Assembly: GCF_018588885.1 (NCBI RefSeq)
Contig: NZ_JAFFIW010000043.1
Span: 1-52,545 of the forward strand
Length of the DNA: 52,545 nucleotides
Source: Mesorhizobium sp. dw_380
Lineage (GTDB): Bacteria; Pseudomonadota; Alphaproteobacteria; Rhizobiales; Rhizobiaceae
Direction: 5' to 3'
Each line of letters begins with the position of its first letter. Position 1 is the stretch's first letter. Positions 32,769 to 43,001 of the stretch are shown piece after piece. A program made the position numbers and the translations under genes. The notes under the pieces were generated by a model that had not been told where the DNA came from, did not search any database, and worked only from the letters and a program-made list of their open reading frames with translations.

Positions 32769-34796
32769 ATGATGATCGATGCCAGCCTTCATCTCGTCGA
32801 AGCGACGATCGCAGAATTGCGCCGCGCGCTCGATGACGGCACGGTGACCAGCGTCGAACTGGTCGGCGCCTACCTCCGGCGCATCGCGCATTTCGACCGG
32901 CATGGCATTGCCCTCAATGCCGTCCCCGTGCTCAATCCAGCGATGTTCGAGGAGGCTGCCGCTTCCGACCGGCGGCGGCGCGACGGCGTCCTGCGCGGAC
33001 CGCTCGACGGCATCCCCTACACCGCCAAGGACAGCTACAAGGTATCAGGCCTGACGGTCGCCGCCGGCTCGCCGGCCTTCGAACATCTCGTCGCCAATGA
33101 GGACGCATTCACCATCACCCAGCTGAGGGCTGGCGGCGCCGTGCTGATCGGCCTCACCAACATGCCGCCAATGGCCAATGGCGGCATGCAGCGCGGCGTC
33201 TATGGCCGCGCCGAAAGCCCCTACAATGCCGACTACCTGACCGCCGCCTTCGCGTCGGGTTCGTCCAACGGCTCGGGCACCGCGACGGCGGCCAGCTTCT
33301 GCGCCTTCGGGCTCGGCGAGGAAACCTGGTCGTCCGGCCGCGCGCCGGCCACCAACAACGCGCTGGTCGCCTACACGCCGTCGCGCGGGGTGATTTCGGT
33401 GCGCGGCAACTGGCCATTGGTGCCGACCATGGATGTCGTGGTGCCTCACACGCGCAGCGTGCCCGACATGCTCCAACTGCTCGATGTCATTGTCGCCGAA
33501 GATCCGGAAACGCGAGGCGATTTCTGGCGCGCGCAGCCTTGGGTCAGGCTGCCGAAAAGCTCCGAGGTGCGGCCGCCGCGCTATACCGATCTCACGCTTG
33601 CGGGATCGCTGAAAGGCGTGCGGCTTGGCGTGCCCCGCATGTATATCGGCCGCGACGGCGAGGCCGACCGGCCGATCGAAACCCGCACCTCGGTGCTGGC
33701 CTTGTGGGAGCAGGCGGCGGCCGATCTCGAGCGGCTTGGCGCCGAGGTGGTCGAGGTCGATTTTCCCGTCGTCTCCAATTATGAGCGCGACCGTCCCGGC
33801 ACACGCACCATGGTCGAGCGCGGGCTGGTGCCGCCGGACTTCGCCGACCGCGAAATCTGGGACCTCTGCATCTGGGGCTGGGACGATTTCCTGCGCGCCA
33901 ATGCCGACCCTGATATCCCCGATCTTGCCTCGGTCGACGGCCCGAAAATCTTCCCGCAGCCGCCAGGCACGCTGCCTGATCGCTATGAGGGCGGCTTCGA
34001 CATCGCGGATTATGTCGAGCGGGCCAAATCCGGCGTCACGCCCTTCAAGGATATCCCGACGATGGAGGACGGGCTCAAAGGGCTGGAGGCGACGAGGCGG
34101 ATCGATTTCGAGGACTGGCTCGATGCGCAAGGCATCGACGCCGTGGTGCTGCCGGCCGCCGCCGATGTCGGCCCGGCCGATGCCGATGTCAACGAAGCGT
34201 CCGCCGACCTTGCCTGGCGCAACGGCACCTGGGTCGCCAACGGCAATCAGGTCTGGCGCCATCTCGGCATCCCGACCGTCACCGTGCCGATGGGCACCAT
34301 GGCCGATATCGGCATGCCGGTCGGCCTGACCTTCGCCGGCAAGGCCTATGACGATGAAAGGCTGCTGCGCATGGCCGGCGATTTCGAACGCGCTACGCAA
34401 CGCCGCACGCGCCCGCCACGCACACCTGAACTGGCCGACGATGCATTTTCGCGCCAGCTCATCCAGGACAGCAATCGTAAGGCGCCACCACTCGCCATCG
34501 CGCTTGCCGCAAATACGCAGGCTTCCGGCGATCAGCATGAGATCACCGTCACACTCGACCTGCCCGGAGACGCCGAGGCGGGAAACGCCAGCATCAAGGT
34601 GCATGTCAACGGAGAACCCGTCGCGATACAGGGGAGCGGCGCGCGCTTCAGCGGAAGCATCCTCGTTCCCGCTGCCGAGCATAGACGGTTCCACAGCGTC
34701 TGGCGCGACTCGTACGGCTCGATCGTGACCGCAGTAGTGCGGCTGGACGATGGGCGCAGCGCTGGCGCCTATGTGGTTACGGGCGGGATTGGGTGA
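32769..34796 (+). CDS. Amidase-signature family protein with an extra C-terminal domain
   Basis: 675 residues. Amidase signature enzyme with the Ser-cisSer-Lys triad: Lys87 in PYTAKDSYKV, Ser166 in ASGSSNGSGTATAA and the nucleophile Ser189 in EETWSSGRAPATNN, where most amidases have DTGGSIRIPA. It should hydrolyse a carboxamide in the cytoplasm. Residues from about 585 on form a separate beta-rich domain (HEITVTLDLPGD, SIKVHVNGEPV, GSILVPA) not usual in amidases. The ATG at 32769 follows GGGACCC; a TTG at 32706 is the longer alternative. No operon partner: a 251-bp repeat element follows. Confidence 0.87.
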   Translation: MMIDASLHLVEATIAELRRALDDGTVTSVELVGAYLRRIAHFDRHGIALNAVPVLNPAMFEEAAASDRRRRDGVLRGPLDGIPYTAKDSYKVSGLTVAAGSPAFEHLVANEDAFTITQLRAGGAVLIGLTNMPPMANGGMQRGVYGRAESPYNADYLTAAFASGSSNGSGTATAASFCAFGLGEETWSSGRAPATNNALVAYTPSRGVISVRGNWPLVPTMDVVVPHTRSVPDMLQLLDVIVAEDPETRGDFWRAQPWVRLPKSSEVRPPRYTDLTLAGSLKGVRLGVPRMYIGRDGEADRPIETRTSVLALWEQAAADLERLGAEVVEVDFPVVSNYERDRPGTRTMVERGLVPPDFADREIWDLCIWGWDDFLRANADPDIPDLASVDGPKIFPQPPGTLPDRYEGGFDIADYVERAKSGVTPFKDIPTMEDGLKGLEATRRIDFEDWLDAQGIDAVVLPAAADVGPADADVNEASADLAWRNGTWVANGNQVWRHLGIPTVTVPMGTMADIGMPVGLTFAGKAYDDERLLRMAGDFERATQRRTRPPRTPELADDAFSRQLIQDSNRKAPPLAIALAANTQASGDQHEITVTLDLPGDAEAGNASIKVHVNGEPVAIQGSGARFSGSILVPAAEHRRFHSVWRDSYGSIVTAVVRLDDGRSAGAYVVTGGIG

Positions 34797-34812
34797 GCGG
34801 CCCTCCCCGAAT

Positions 34813-35063
34813 TCGTCATCCTAGGGCGTAGCGAGGAGCGAAGCGACGCGGCGCAGACCCTAGGATCCATGCCGGGACTCTTGAGCCGTGCGACAGTGCA
34901 GAAGTTTCATTCGCAGTCGCTGCATCTGGGAATGTACGTTGACCTCGCTGGTGATCGTTCGGCCAGATTGTTCTGGACCGATGCATTCTTTGGTCACAGT
35001 CACGGCATGGATCCCAGGGTCTGCGCGACGGAGCTTCGCTCCTGATCCGCCCTAGGATGACGA
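34813..35063. repeat. 251-bp element with long imperfect terminal inverted repeats (MITE-like)
   Basis: The outer 16 bases, TCGTCATCCTAGGGCG, are perfectly inverted at 35048-35063. The similarity continues inward to about 63 bases per arm (34813-34876 and 35001-35063), including GAGCGAAGC/GCTTCGCTC and GCGCAGACCCT/AGGGTCTGCGC. The centre (34877-35000) is unique and non-coding. There is no transposase. It resembles a non-autonomous miniature element or a long bacterial palindromic repeat. Confidence 0.85.
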
Positions 35064-35088
35064 CCGTGTAGGTAAAACGCGCTCGCAG

Positions 35089-35736
35089 CTATCCCCGCGC
35101 CGCCCAGAGCAACCCTCTCTCCACAATCAGCGCCATCTCCGGCACGGCGAACTCGTCTGCCGTGTGCCCAAGCGCGCTGTAGAACACCCTCCCCAGGCCA
35201 TACCTTCGCTTCCAGACCACCGGCATCACAACCCCGCCGATGCCCGGGAAATGCGCGTCGGTGAAGGTGGTGGTCGCCAGCACCTCGTTGCTCGGGTCGA
35301 CATGCATGTAATACTGCTCCGACCGGTATGCGAAATCGCTGATACCTCTGGTGATCGGATCGTCAGGCCGGGTGATGACCACGCGGTAGTCGATGATGTC
35401 GCCGGGATGCGCGACCCATTGGCCGCCGGTCATAAACTGATAGTCCGGCTCATTGCGGAAACTGTCGCCCATCGTGCCGTGAAAGCCGCCGAGCCCGGTT
35501 CCCTGGCGAACGGTCTGCGTCAGGTTCTGCAGCTCGGTCTTTTCGATCTTCGACATGGTGATGACCGGCACGATGAGATCGAATGAAGCAAGCTCAGGAT
35601 CGGCGAACATCGCCGTGCCCTCGCCGAGCGTGACGGCGAAACCGTTGCGCTCGAGCAGGGCGCGGATGACGTTGGCGCTGCGCTCGGGCGTGTGGCCTTC
35701 CCAACCACCCCAGGCAATCAAGGCCTTCTTCGGCAT
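35089..35736 (-). CDS. ThuA domain-containing protein
   Basis: 215 residues. Glutamine-amidotransferase-like flavodoxin fold of the ThuA family: KALIAWGGWEGHTPERSANV at the start, GLGGFHGTMGDSFR, and GLGRVFYSALGHT toward the end. ThuA of Sinorhizobium acts in trehalose/disaccharide catabolism, but many homologues have other sugar-linked roles. GGGAGG stands ten bases before the ATG. The LLM oxidoreductase gene is 49 bp upstream on the same strand, so they may be co-transcribed. Confidence 0.9.
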   Translation of the reverse strand: MPKKALIAWGGWEGHTPERSANVIRALLERNGFAVTLGEGTAMFADPELASFDLIVPVITMSKIEKTELQNLTQTVRQGTGLGGFHGTMGDSFRNEPDYQFMTGGQWVAHPGDIIDYRVVITRPDDPITRGISDFAYRSEQYYMHVDPSNEVLATTTFTDAHFPGIGGVVMPVVWKRRYGLGRVFYSALGHTADEFAVPEMALIVERGLLWAARG

Positions 35737-35785
35737 GCTGTGAACCTCCCTCTCCTTCGTGCCCGATGGTCTCCCGGTGCTCCCG

Positions 35786-36808
35786 TCAGCGCCAGCCTAG
35801 CGCCGGCGCGACATGGGTCAGGATCGCCTCGATGACATGGGCGTTGTAATCGACGCCGAGCTGGTTGGGCACGGTGAGCAGCAGCGTGTCGGCCTCGGCG
35901 ATCGCCTCGTCCTGCGCCAGTTCCTTGATCAGCACGTCCGGCTCGGCGGCATAGCTGCGGCCGAAGATCGCCCTCGTATTCTCCTCGATGAAGCCGATCT
36001 GGTCGCGGCTCTCATTGCCGCGCCCAAAATAGGCCCGGTCGCGGTCGTCGACCAGCGCGAAGATGCTGCGGCTGACCGAGACGCGCGGTTCGCGCTCGTG
36101 GCCTGCCGCCTTCCAGGCCTCGCGATAGACGCGGATCTGCTCGGCCTGCTGGATATGGAACGGCTTGCCGGTTTCGTCGAATTTGAGCGTCGAACTCTGC
36201 AAATTCATGCCGAGCTTGGCCGCCCATTCCGAGGTGGCGTTGGTGGCCGCACCCCACCAGATGCGCTCGCGCAGGCCTTCCGAATGCGGCTCGAGCCTGA
36301 GCAGGCCGGGCGGATTGGGGAACATCGGCCGCGGATTGGGCTGGGCGAAGCCCACCCCGCGCAGCGTGTCAAGGAAGACCTCCGCGTGGTGCCGCGCCAT
36401 GTCGGCGTCACTTTTGCCTTCCTGCGGCGTATAGCCGAAATAGCGCCAGCCATCGATGACCTGCTCGGGCGAACCGCGGCTGATACCGAGCTGCAGCCGC
36501 CCGCCGGCGATGATGTCGGCCGCACCCGCATCCTCGGCCATGTAGAGCGGGTTCTCGTAGCGCATGTCGATGACCGCCGTGCCGATCTCGATGCGGCTGG
36601 TCTTGGCGCCGACGGCCGCCAGCAGCGGAAACGGCGAGGCGAGCTGGCGGGCGAAATGATGGACGCGGAAATAGGCGCCATCGGCGCCCAACTGCTCGGC
36701 GGCAACGGCAAGGTCGATGGATTGGAGCAGCGCGTCCGATGCTGAGCGCACCTGCGATTGCGACGAGGGCGTCCAGTGCCCGAATGACAGGAATCCGATT
36801 TTTTTCAT
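35786..36808 (-). CDS. LLM class flavin-dependent oxidoreductase
   Basis: 340 residues of a luciferase-like TIM barrel: IGFLSFGHW at strand 1, GAYFRVHHFARQLASPFPLL, IEIGTAVIDMRYENPLYMAEDAG (read in parts), and GGRLQLGISRGSPEQ. These bind FMN (or F420 in some groups) and use O2 to oxidise a substrate. The substrate is unknown. It is divergent from the CoA-transferase gene; the 121-bp gap holds both promoters. Confidence 0.9.
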   Translation of the reverse strand: MKKIGFLSFGHWTPSSQSQVRSASDALLQSIDLAVAAEQLGADGAYFRVHHFARQLASPFPLLAAVGAKTSRIEIGTAVIDMRYENPLYMAEDAGAADIIAGGRLQLGISRGSPEQVIDGWRYFGYTPQEGKSDADMARHHAEVFLDTLRGVGFAQPNPRPMFPNPPGLLRLEPHSEGLRERIWWGAATNATSEWAAKLGMNLQSSTLKFDETGKPFHIQQAEQIRVYREAWKAAGHEREPRVSVSRSIFALVDDRDRAYFGRGNESRDQIGFIEENTRAIFGRSYAAEPDVLIKELAQDEAIAEADTLLLTVPNQLGVDYNAHVIEAILTHVAPALGWR

Positions 36809-36929
36809 GGTCCTGAAGTATATGCCGGCGGCACGTGCTTCAATGCCAAATAAGCAGGGTTACACACCGTCGCCTTGCACCATGCCAAAAGTGCGCCAGA
36901 CCGAAAGATTGATCGCCATGGAGGGTGGG

Positions 36930-38027
36930 ATGCTCAGGGGAATCCGCATCGTCGAGATCGAGGCGCTCGGGCCGGCGCCCTTCGCCGGCATGCTCTTCGC
37001 AGATCTCGGCGCCGATGTCATCGTCGTCCACCGCAAGCAGGCATCGATGCCGGGAGCGCCTGACCGCTCGCTGCTCGACCGCGGCAAACGCTCCATCGCG
37101 CTCGACCTGAAGGATGCCGACGACGTCGCCGTGCTGATGCGTCTCGTTGCCACCGCCGACGGTCTGATCGAGGGTTTCCGGCCGGGCATCATGGAGCGTC
37201 TCGGGCTCGGCCCCGAGACCTGCCTCGCGGCCAACAAGCGGCTGGTCTATGGCCGCATGACCGGATGGGGCCAGGACGGACCGCTGGCCCATACCGCCGG
37301 CCATGACCTCAACTATATCGGCGTGTCCGGCGCTCTCTGGTACGGCTCCTTGCCGGGAGAGCCGCCAATGGCGCCACCGACGCTGGTCGGCGATATTGGC
37401 GGTGGCGCGCTCTATCTGGTGATCGGCATGCTCGCCGCCATCATGAACGCGCGCGCCAGTGGCGCGGGCACCGTGGTCGACGCGGCGATCGTCGACGGCT
37501 CAGCCCACATGATGAACCTGTTGATGTCGCTCGCCCAATCCGGCGCACTCGCCGCCGAACGCGGCCGCAGCCTTCTCGACGGACCGCATTGGTGCCGCGT
37601 CTACCGCGCATCGGATGGCGGCTTCATCGGCGTCCAGTGCATCGAGCCGAAATTTTATGTGCTGTTCCTCGACCGGCTCGGCCTTGCCACCGATCCGCAA
37701 TTCGCCAACCAGTTCGATCGCGACCTCTGGCCGGATCTCGGCAACCGGCTGGCGGCGATCTTTGCCGCAAAACCGCGAGACGAATGGATAGGGCTGTTCG
37801 AGGGCTCGGACGCCTGCGTCGCCCCGGTGCTCAGCCCGCATGAAGCGGCACTGCACCCGCATATGGCCCAGCGCGGCTCATGGCTGACCGTGGACGGCGC
37901 CCTGCAGGCAGCCGCCGCTCCACGCTTTTCCGGATGGGCGCAAAAGACGCCGGCGAAAAGCCCCGCGCGCGGCGAACATGGCGCCGAGATTCGCGCCGAA
38001 CTGGCGAATCCCGACGCAAGTCGTTGA
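36930..38027 (+). CDS. CaiB/BaiF CoA-transferase family protein (alpha-methylacyl-CoA racemase-like)
   Basis: 365 residues. N-terminal LRGIRIVEIEALGPAPFAGM, DLGADVIVVHRK, RGKRSIALDLKD and IEGFRPGIMERLGLGPE are typical, as is GRMTGWGQDGPLAHTAGHD with the active-site region and VGDIGGGALYLVIGMLAA. The family includes class III CoA-transferases and the alpha-methylacyl-CoA racemases; the length and N-terminus fit racemases best. Several in-frame ATGs lie upstream. GGAGGG five bases before 36930 supports this start; 36918 is the alternative. Confidence 0.9.
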   Translation: MLRGIRIVEIEALGPAPFAGMLFADLGADVIVVHRKQASMPGAPDRSLLDRGKRSIALDLKDADDVAVLMRLVATADGLIEGFRPGIMERLGLGPETCLAANKRLVYGRMTGWGQDGPLAHTAGHDLNYIGVSGALWYGSLPGEPPMAPPTLVGDIGGGALYLVIGMLAAIMNARASGAGTVVDAAIVDGSAHMMNLLMSLAQSGALAAERGRSLLDGPHWCRVYRASDGGFIGVQCIEPKFYVLFLDRLGLATDPQFANQFDRDLWPDLGNRLAAIFAAKPRDEWIGLFEGSDACVAPVLSPHEAALHPHMAQRGSWLTVDGALQAAAAPRFSGWAQKTPAKSPARGEHGAEIRAELANPDASR

Positions 38028-38051
38028 AATCGAGTAGCTTTCGGCTGTCGG

Positions 38052-38324
38052 CTACTTCCCGCAATGGTGATCGTTGATCTTGTTCAGCGCATTCGCGTCC
38101 GGCGCCACCCGGTGGTAGGAACAGGCGCCGGCGGCGGTGGTGAACAGCTGCTGGTCATAGTAGCGCGGACCGCCGAACAGGAAGTCGATGAGATCGTCAT
38201 CGGCGGGAACGTAGCGTTCCGGCTCGGGGTGATAATGGCGATACCTGGCTCCGGCCAAAGCGGATGAAGACATGCCGCAGGCCATCGCCAAGGCAAAGGC
38301 ACAGATCGCAAAGCGTTTCGTCAT
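38052..38324 (-). CDS. Small secreted hypothetical protein
   Basis: 90 residues. Signal peptide MTKRFAICAFALAMACGMSS, with cleavage probably after SALA. The mature peptide of about 65 residues is rich in Tyr, His and Pro (ARYRHYHPEPERYVP) and has two cysteines (GACSYHR and HHCGK). AGAGGG is eight bases before the ATG at 38324. The family is unknown. It is 117 bp downstream of the aldehyde dehydrogenase; whether it belongs to that operon is unclear. Confidence 0.7.
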   Translation of the reverse strand: MTKRFAICAFALAMACGMSSSALAGARYRHYHPEPERYVPADDDLIDFLFGGPRYYDQQLFTTAAGACSYHRVAPDANALNKINDHHCGK

Positions 38325-38441
38325 CGGCAATACCCTCTTGGCCTTTCCGGTTGATCTTATATCCAAAATCGCCAGATGACGAAAAGTTCCTGGCGGAGCA
38401 CCGGAAGCGCAGACCGCCGCCATTCGCCGGCCGGCTGAACA

Positions 38442-39938
38442 TCAGTCGGTCTGGATCCAGATCGACTTCGTCTCCAGATATTCATGCAGATGCTCGACGC
38501 CGCCCTCGCGGCCATAGCCCGACATCTTCATGCCGCCGAACGGCACCGCCGGGTCGATGGCATGGTACATGTTGACCCAGACCGAGCCGGCCTTGATGCG
38601 GCGCGCAAGCTTGTGCGCGGTGCCGAGATGGGTGGTGAAGATGCCGGCGGCCAGGCCATAGGGCGTCGCATTGGCGCGCGCCACCGCTTCATCCAGCGTG
38701 TCGAAGGGCATGGCGGAAATGACCGGCCCAAAAATCTCTTCGCGCGCGATGGTCATCTTGTCCGACACGGCGCCGAAGACGGTCGGCGCGATGAAGTTGC
38801 CGCCGTCATAAAGCTCGCCCGTCAGCCGCGAGCCGCCGGCGACCAGTTTCGCGCCCTCGTCGCTGCCGGCCTTGATGTAGCTCTCCACCTTGCCGGCCTG
38901 CCTTGCGTTGATGAGCGGCCCGATTTCCGTCTCCGCCTCGATGCCGTGGCCGACGCGCAGCCCGCCGGCGAACTCGGCGATCCGGCGCACGAATTCGTCA
39001 TGGATTTCGCGCGCCACGAATAGCCGCGAGCCGGCAATGCAGATCTGGCCCGAATGCACGAACACCGCCATTGCCGCGATGGGAACAGCCTTGTCGATGT
39101 CGGCGTCGCGACAGACGATGATCGGCGACTTGCCGCCGAGTTCCAGCGAAACGCGCTTGAGGTTGGCCACACCGGCCCGGGCGATCGCTTGTCCAGTAAG
39201 CGTCGAGCCGGTGAAGACGATCTTGTTGACGTCGGGATGTTCGGCGAGCCGCGCGCCGGCCTCGGCCCCGGTGCCGGTGACGACGTTGACGACGCCGTCG
39301 GGCACGCCGGCTTCCTGCATCAGCCGCGCGATCAGCAGCGGCGTCAGCGATGCATCCTCCGAAGGTTTCAGCACGATGGTGCAGCCGGTCGCCAGCGCCG
39401 GCGCGATCTTCCAGATCGACGCGGCGGTCGGCGCATTCCAGGGGATGATCGCACCGACGACGCCGACCGGCTCGCGCCGGGTGAAGGAGACGATCTCGCC
39501 GGGAATGGAATTGTCGATCGCCTCGCCATGCAGTGCGGTTGCCATGCCGGCATAGAAGCGCAGCATGCCGATGACCCGGCGCCGGTTGGCCAGCGTGCGC
39601 GTGATCGGCAGCCCCATGTCGAGCGTGTCGGAAACGCTGAGCTCTTCCCAATGCGTCTCGAACAGATCCGCGATGCGCAACAGCACGCATTGCCGTTCAT
39701 AGGGCGAGAATTTGGACCATGGCCCTTCGAAAGCCGTCCGCGCGGCCTTGACCGCCGCATCGACATCGGCGGCCGAACCGCGCGGCAAGGTGGCCAGCAC
39801 CTCGCCTGTCGCCGGATTGAGCGCCTGCATCTCCTGGCCGGACTGCGCCGCGACCCATTTGCCGCCGATGAACATCGGCCGGAATTCGCCATGGTAGAGC
39901 GTCGTGGCCTTCGCCCTTGGGTCGAAATTCAGCGTCAT
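38442..39938 (-). CDS. Aldehyde dehydrogenase family protein
   Basis: 498 residues. NAD(P)-dependent ALDH: cofactor motif PWNAPTAASIWKIAPALATG, FTGSTLTGQAIARAG, catalytic Glu in LELGGKSPIIV and catalytic Cys in GQICIAGSR, with the C-terminal EEIFGPVISAMPFD and PFGGMKMSGYGREGG. It oxidises an aldehyde to the acid in the cytosol. GAGGAGGAAG precedes the ATG. It lies 83 bp downstream of S-formylglutathione hydrolase, so it may be the last enzyme of the demethylase/formaldehyde unit, perhaps acting on a side-chain aldehyde. Confidence 0.92.
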   Translation of the reverse strand: MTLNFDPRAKATTLYHGEFRPMFIGGKWVAAQSGQEMQALNPATGEVLATLPRGSAADVDAAVKAARTAFEGPWSKFSPYERQCVLLRIADLFETHWEELSVSDTLDMGLPITRTLANRRRVIGMLRFYAGMATALHGEAIDNSIPGEIVSFTRREPVGVVGAIIPWNAPTAASIWKIAPALATGCTIVLKPSEDASLTPLLIARLMQEAGVPDGVVNVVTGTGAEAGARLAEHPDVNKIVFTGSTLTGQAIARAGVANLKRVSLELGGKSPIIVCRDADIDKAVPIAAMAVFVHSGQICIAGSRLFVAREIHDEFVRRIAEFAGGLRVGHGIEAETEIGPLINARQAGKVESYIKAGSDEGAKLVAGGSRLTGELYDGGNFIAPTVFGAVSDKMTIAREEIFGPVISAMPFDTLDEAVARANATPYGLAAGIFTTHLGTAHKLARRIKAGSVWVNMYHAIDPAVPFGGMKMSGYGREGGVEHLHEYLETKSIWIQTD

Positions 39939-40021
39939 CTCTTCCTCCTCGCAATTCCGTGGCGAGTATTACTCCCAGCGCGGTCGACCTCAAACTTGCT
40001 CGGGGCGCCGTCGGCTGGGAC

Positions 40022-40870
40022 TCATACGGAAAGCCGTTCCGCATGCCATCTCAGATGGTCGTTCATGAAGGTGGAAATGAAGAAATACGAGTGGTCGTAT
40101 CCGTCCTGCATGCGCAAATTCAGGGGAATGCCGGCCTTCACGCAGGCCGCCGCCAGCAGCGACGGTCTCAGCCCGTCGTTCAGAAATCCATCGGAGCTGC
40201 CCTGGTCGACGAGGAACTCGGGGAAACGATGTCCATCCTCGATCAGCAGAGTTGCGTCGTAGGCCCGCCACGAGGCCTCATCCGCTCCAAGATATTTCTC
40301 GAAAGCCGGCCTTGACCAGCCGGCCGTGCTTGGCTGCACGATCGGCGCAAATGCCGAGCAACTCCTGAACCGCCGCGGGTTTTTCAAGGCAATCGTCAGC
40401 GCGCCGTGTCCGCCCATCGAATGGCCTGTAATGCCCTGACGTGACATGTCTGCCGGAAAGTTCGCGGCGATCAGGACCGGCAGTTCCTCGGCGATATAGG
40501 AATACATGCGGTAGTTCTTCGCATAAGGCTCCTGCGTCGCATCGAGATAAAAACCGGCGCCGCAGCCAAACTGCCAATTGTCCTTCTCGTCGGGAATATC
40601 GGCGCCGCGCGGACTGGTGTCCGGACAAACGACGATCAGGCCAAGTTCGGCGGCCATCCGCCTGTACTCACCTTTGTCCATCACATTGGCATGGGTGCAG
40701 GTCAGACCGGAGAGATACCATACAACGGGGCAAGGCTTTTCAAGGGCCTGGGGCGGCACGAAGACTGCGAAATTCATGTCGCAGGAGCAGGCATCCGAAG
40801 CGTGGGAATAGACGCCTTGCACGCCGCCATGCGACTTGGCGGAGGAGATGGTTTTCATCTGGTCTGACAT
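40022..40870 (-). CDS. fghA: S-formylglutathione hydrolase
   Basis: 282 residues. Esterase D family: VYSHASDACSCDMNFAVFVP, PVVWYLSGLTCTHANVMDKG (in parts), CPDTSPRGADIP, and the nucleophile elbow GHSMGGHGAL, with the His in DGYDHSYFFISTF. It hydrolyses S-formylglutathione to formate and glutathione, the second step of the glutathione-dependent formaldehyde pathway. The ATG at 40870 follows GGAGAAGAAACAAG. The upstream neighbour on the same strand, 224 bp away, is the first enzyme of that pathway. Confidence 0.95.
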   Translation of the reverse strand: MSDQMKTISSAKSHGGVQGVYSHASDACSCDMNFAVFVPPQALEKPCPVVWYLSGLTCTHANVMDKGEYRRMAAELGLIVVCPDTSPRGADIPDEKDNWQFGCGAGFYLDATQEPYAKNYRMYSYIAEELPVLIAANFPADMSRQGITGHSMGGHGALTIALKNPRRFRSCSAFAPIVQPSTAGWSRPAFEKYLGADEASWRAYDATLLIEDGHRFPEFLVDQGSSDGFLNDGLRPSLLAAACVKAGIPLNLRMQDGYDHSYFFISTFMNDHLRWHAERLSV

Positions 40871-40980
40871 CTTGTTTCTTCTCCGCCATCGGCAAACGTC
40901 ATTCACGGCCGCTGTCTACGGCATCGGTCGGGATCGCGGCAACCCTGGGGACCATGACCTTGGGCGATATGCATTGGATC

Positions 40981-41021
40981 GACCGGCGGCGCGGGCGGAA
41001 ATGCCTGTCGCGCCGCCGGTC
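40981..41021. terminator. Very stable hairpin between frmA and fghA
   Basis: GACCGGCGGCGCG (40981-40993) and CGCGCCGCCGGTC (41009-41021) are a perfect 13-bp inverted repeat with a 15-nt loop. It lies 73 bp after the frmA stop and 110 bp before the fghA start in the minus direction. No T-tract follows. It may reduce read-through, act as an mRNA stabiliser for frmA, or attenuate fghA. Confidence 0.55.
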
Positions 41022-41094
41022 TCACGCCGATGCTGGGGAAGCACGGTAGTTTTGGGAACACAGAGCTTTCAGCGCGGCGTATGGCTTGAACCGA

Positions 41095-42222
<1,128 letters not shown>

Positions 42223-42278
42223 TTTTTCTCTCCCAAAATTATCTTTGCCGAGCCGTGGCCCGTCTCTTGCCAACCAGG

Positions 42279-42929
42279 CTACGCGGCGAGCTTGCCGGGA
42301 CCGGCCGGGAAGACGCCCGACATCACCGTAAATCCCCTGATGCGCTTCACACGATCGCACCAGCGCCGGATCGCCGGATAGTCCTGGCGCGGAATGCCTC
42401 CCTCCTCCGACAGCATGACGTAAGGGAAACAGGCGATATCGGCGATGGTCGGCTGCGCGGCCGAACAGATCCAGTTGCGGCCCTGCTGCTCGCCGAACCA
42501 CAGATGCTCATCAAGGATGCGGAACAGCCGGTGCGCGCCTGAGCGGGCGGCATCGATGTCGAAATTGTAGAACAGCCCATCGTGCAGGCGCGCGGCCGAC
42601 GCGGTCGAGGTTATCCCGTCGGCGAAGGCGAGCCATTGGCTGATCTCGCCGAGCAGGGCCGGATTGTCCCTCGGATACCACGTGCCCGACGGATCGTATT
42701 TCGACGCCAGATAGACCAGGATCGCCTGCGCGTCGCGCAGGATCAGCCCGTCATCCTCGATGACCGGCAGCTGGCCGAGCGGGTTGAGCTTCAGGAACCA
42801 TTCCGACTTGTGCTCGCGTCCCGGATAGAAGTCGACCGGCACGGTCTTGTGGTCGATGCCGAGAAAGCTCATCAGCAGCCGCAGCTTGTAGCAATTGCCG
42901 GACAGTTCGTAGTCGTAAAGCGTGATCAT
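42279..42929 (-). CDS. Glutathione S-transferase family protein (NdmE-like by context)
   Basis: 216 residues. Thioredoxin-like N-terminal domain (LYDYELSGNCYKLRLLMSFLG, in parts; NPLGQLPVIEDDG with the cis-Pro; the glutathione-binding DAQAILVYLASKY) and an all-helical C-terminal domain (PTIADIACFPYV). AGGAG precedes the ATG. It lies between the Rieske-reductase gene and frmA. In Pseudomonas putida CBB5 the GST-like NdmE is a structural partner of NdmC and NdmD; the same three kinds of gene are adjacent here. A plain glutathione conjugation role, for example with formaldehyde, is the alternative. Confidence 0.88.
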   Translation of the reverse strand: MITLYDYELSGNCYKLRLLMSFLGIDHKTVPVDFYPGREHKSEWFLKLNPLGQLPVIEDDGLILRDAQAILVYLASKYDPSGTWYPRDNPALLGEISQWLAFADGITSTASAARLHDGLFYNFDIDAARSGAHRLFRILDEHLWFGEQQGRNWICSAAQPTIADIACFPYVMLSEEGGIPRQDYPAIRRWCDRVKRIRGFTVMSGVFPAGPGKLAA

Positions 42930-42943
42930 CGGCAGCTCCTAAA

Positions 42944-42987
42944 GCAATTCCAGGAAAAGTGTGCAACGGTTTTCCGTCCGGAATTGC
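42944..42987. repeat. Palindromic intergenic repeat, second family
   Basis: GCAATTCC (42944-42951) pairs with GGAATTGC (42980-42987), and GGAAAA (42953-42958) with TTTTCC (42970-42975). It fills the gap between the Rieske-reductase stop and the GST start and may act as an mRNA hairpin there. A half-copy is at 16118-16133. Confidence 0.8.
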
Positions 42988-43001
42988 GTAAAAACAAATA
43001 G

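Noticed and set aside
42223..42501. N-terminal extension of the class III alcohol dehydrogenase
   Set aside because: The extension overlaps the GST gene out of frame, has no family similarity, and GGGAGAG stands before the ATG at 42222.
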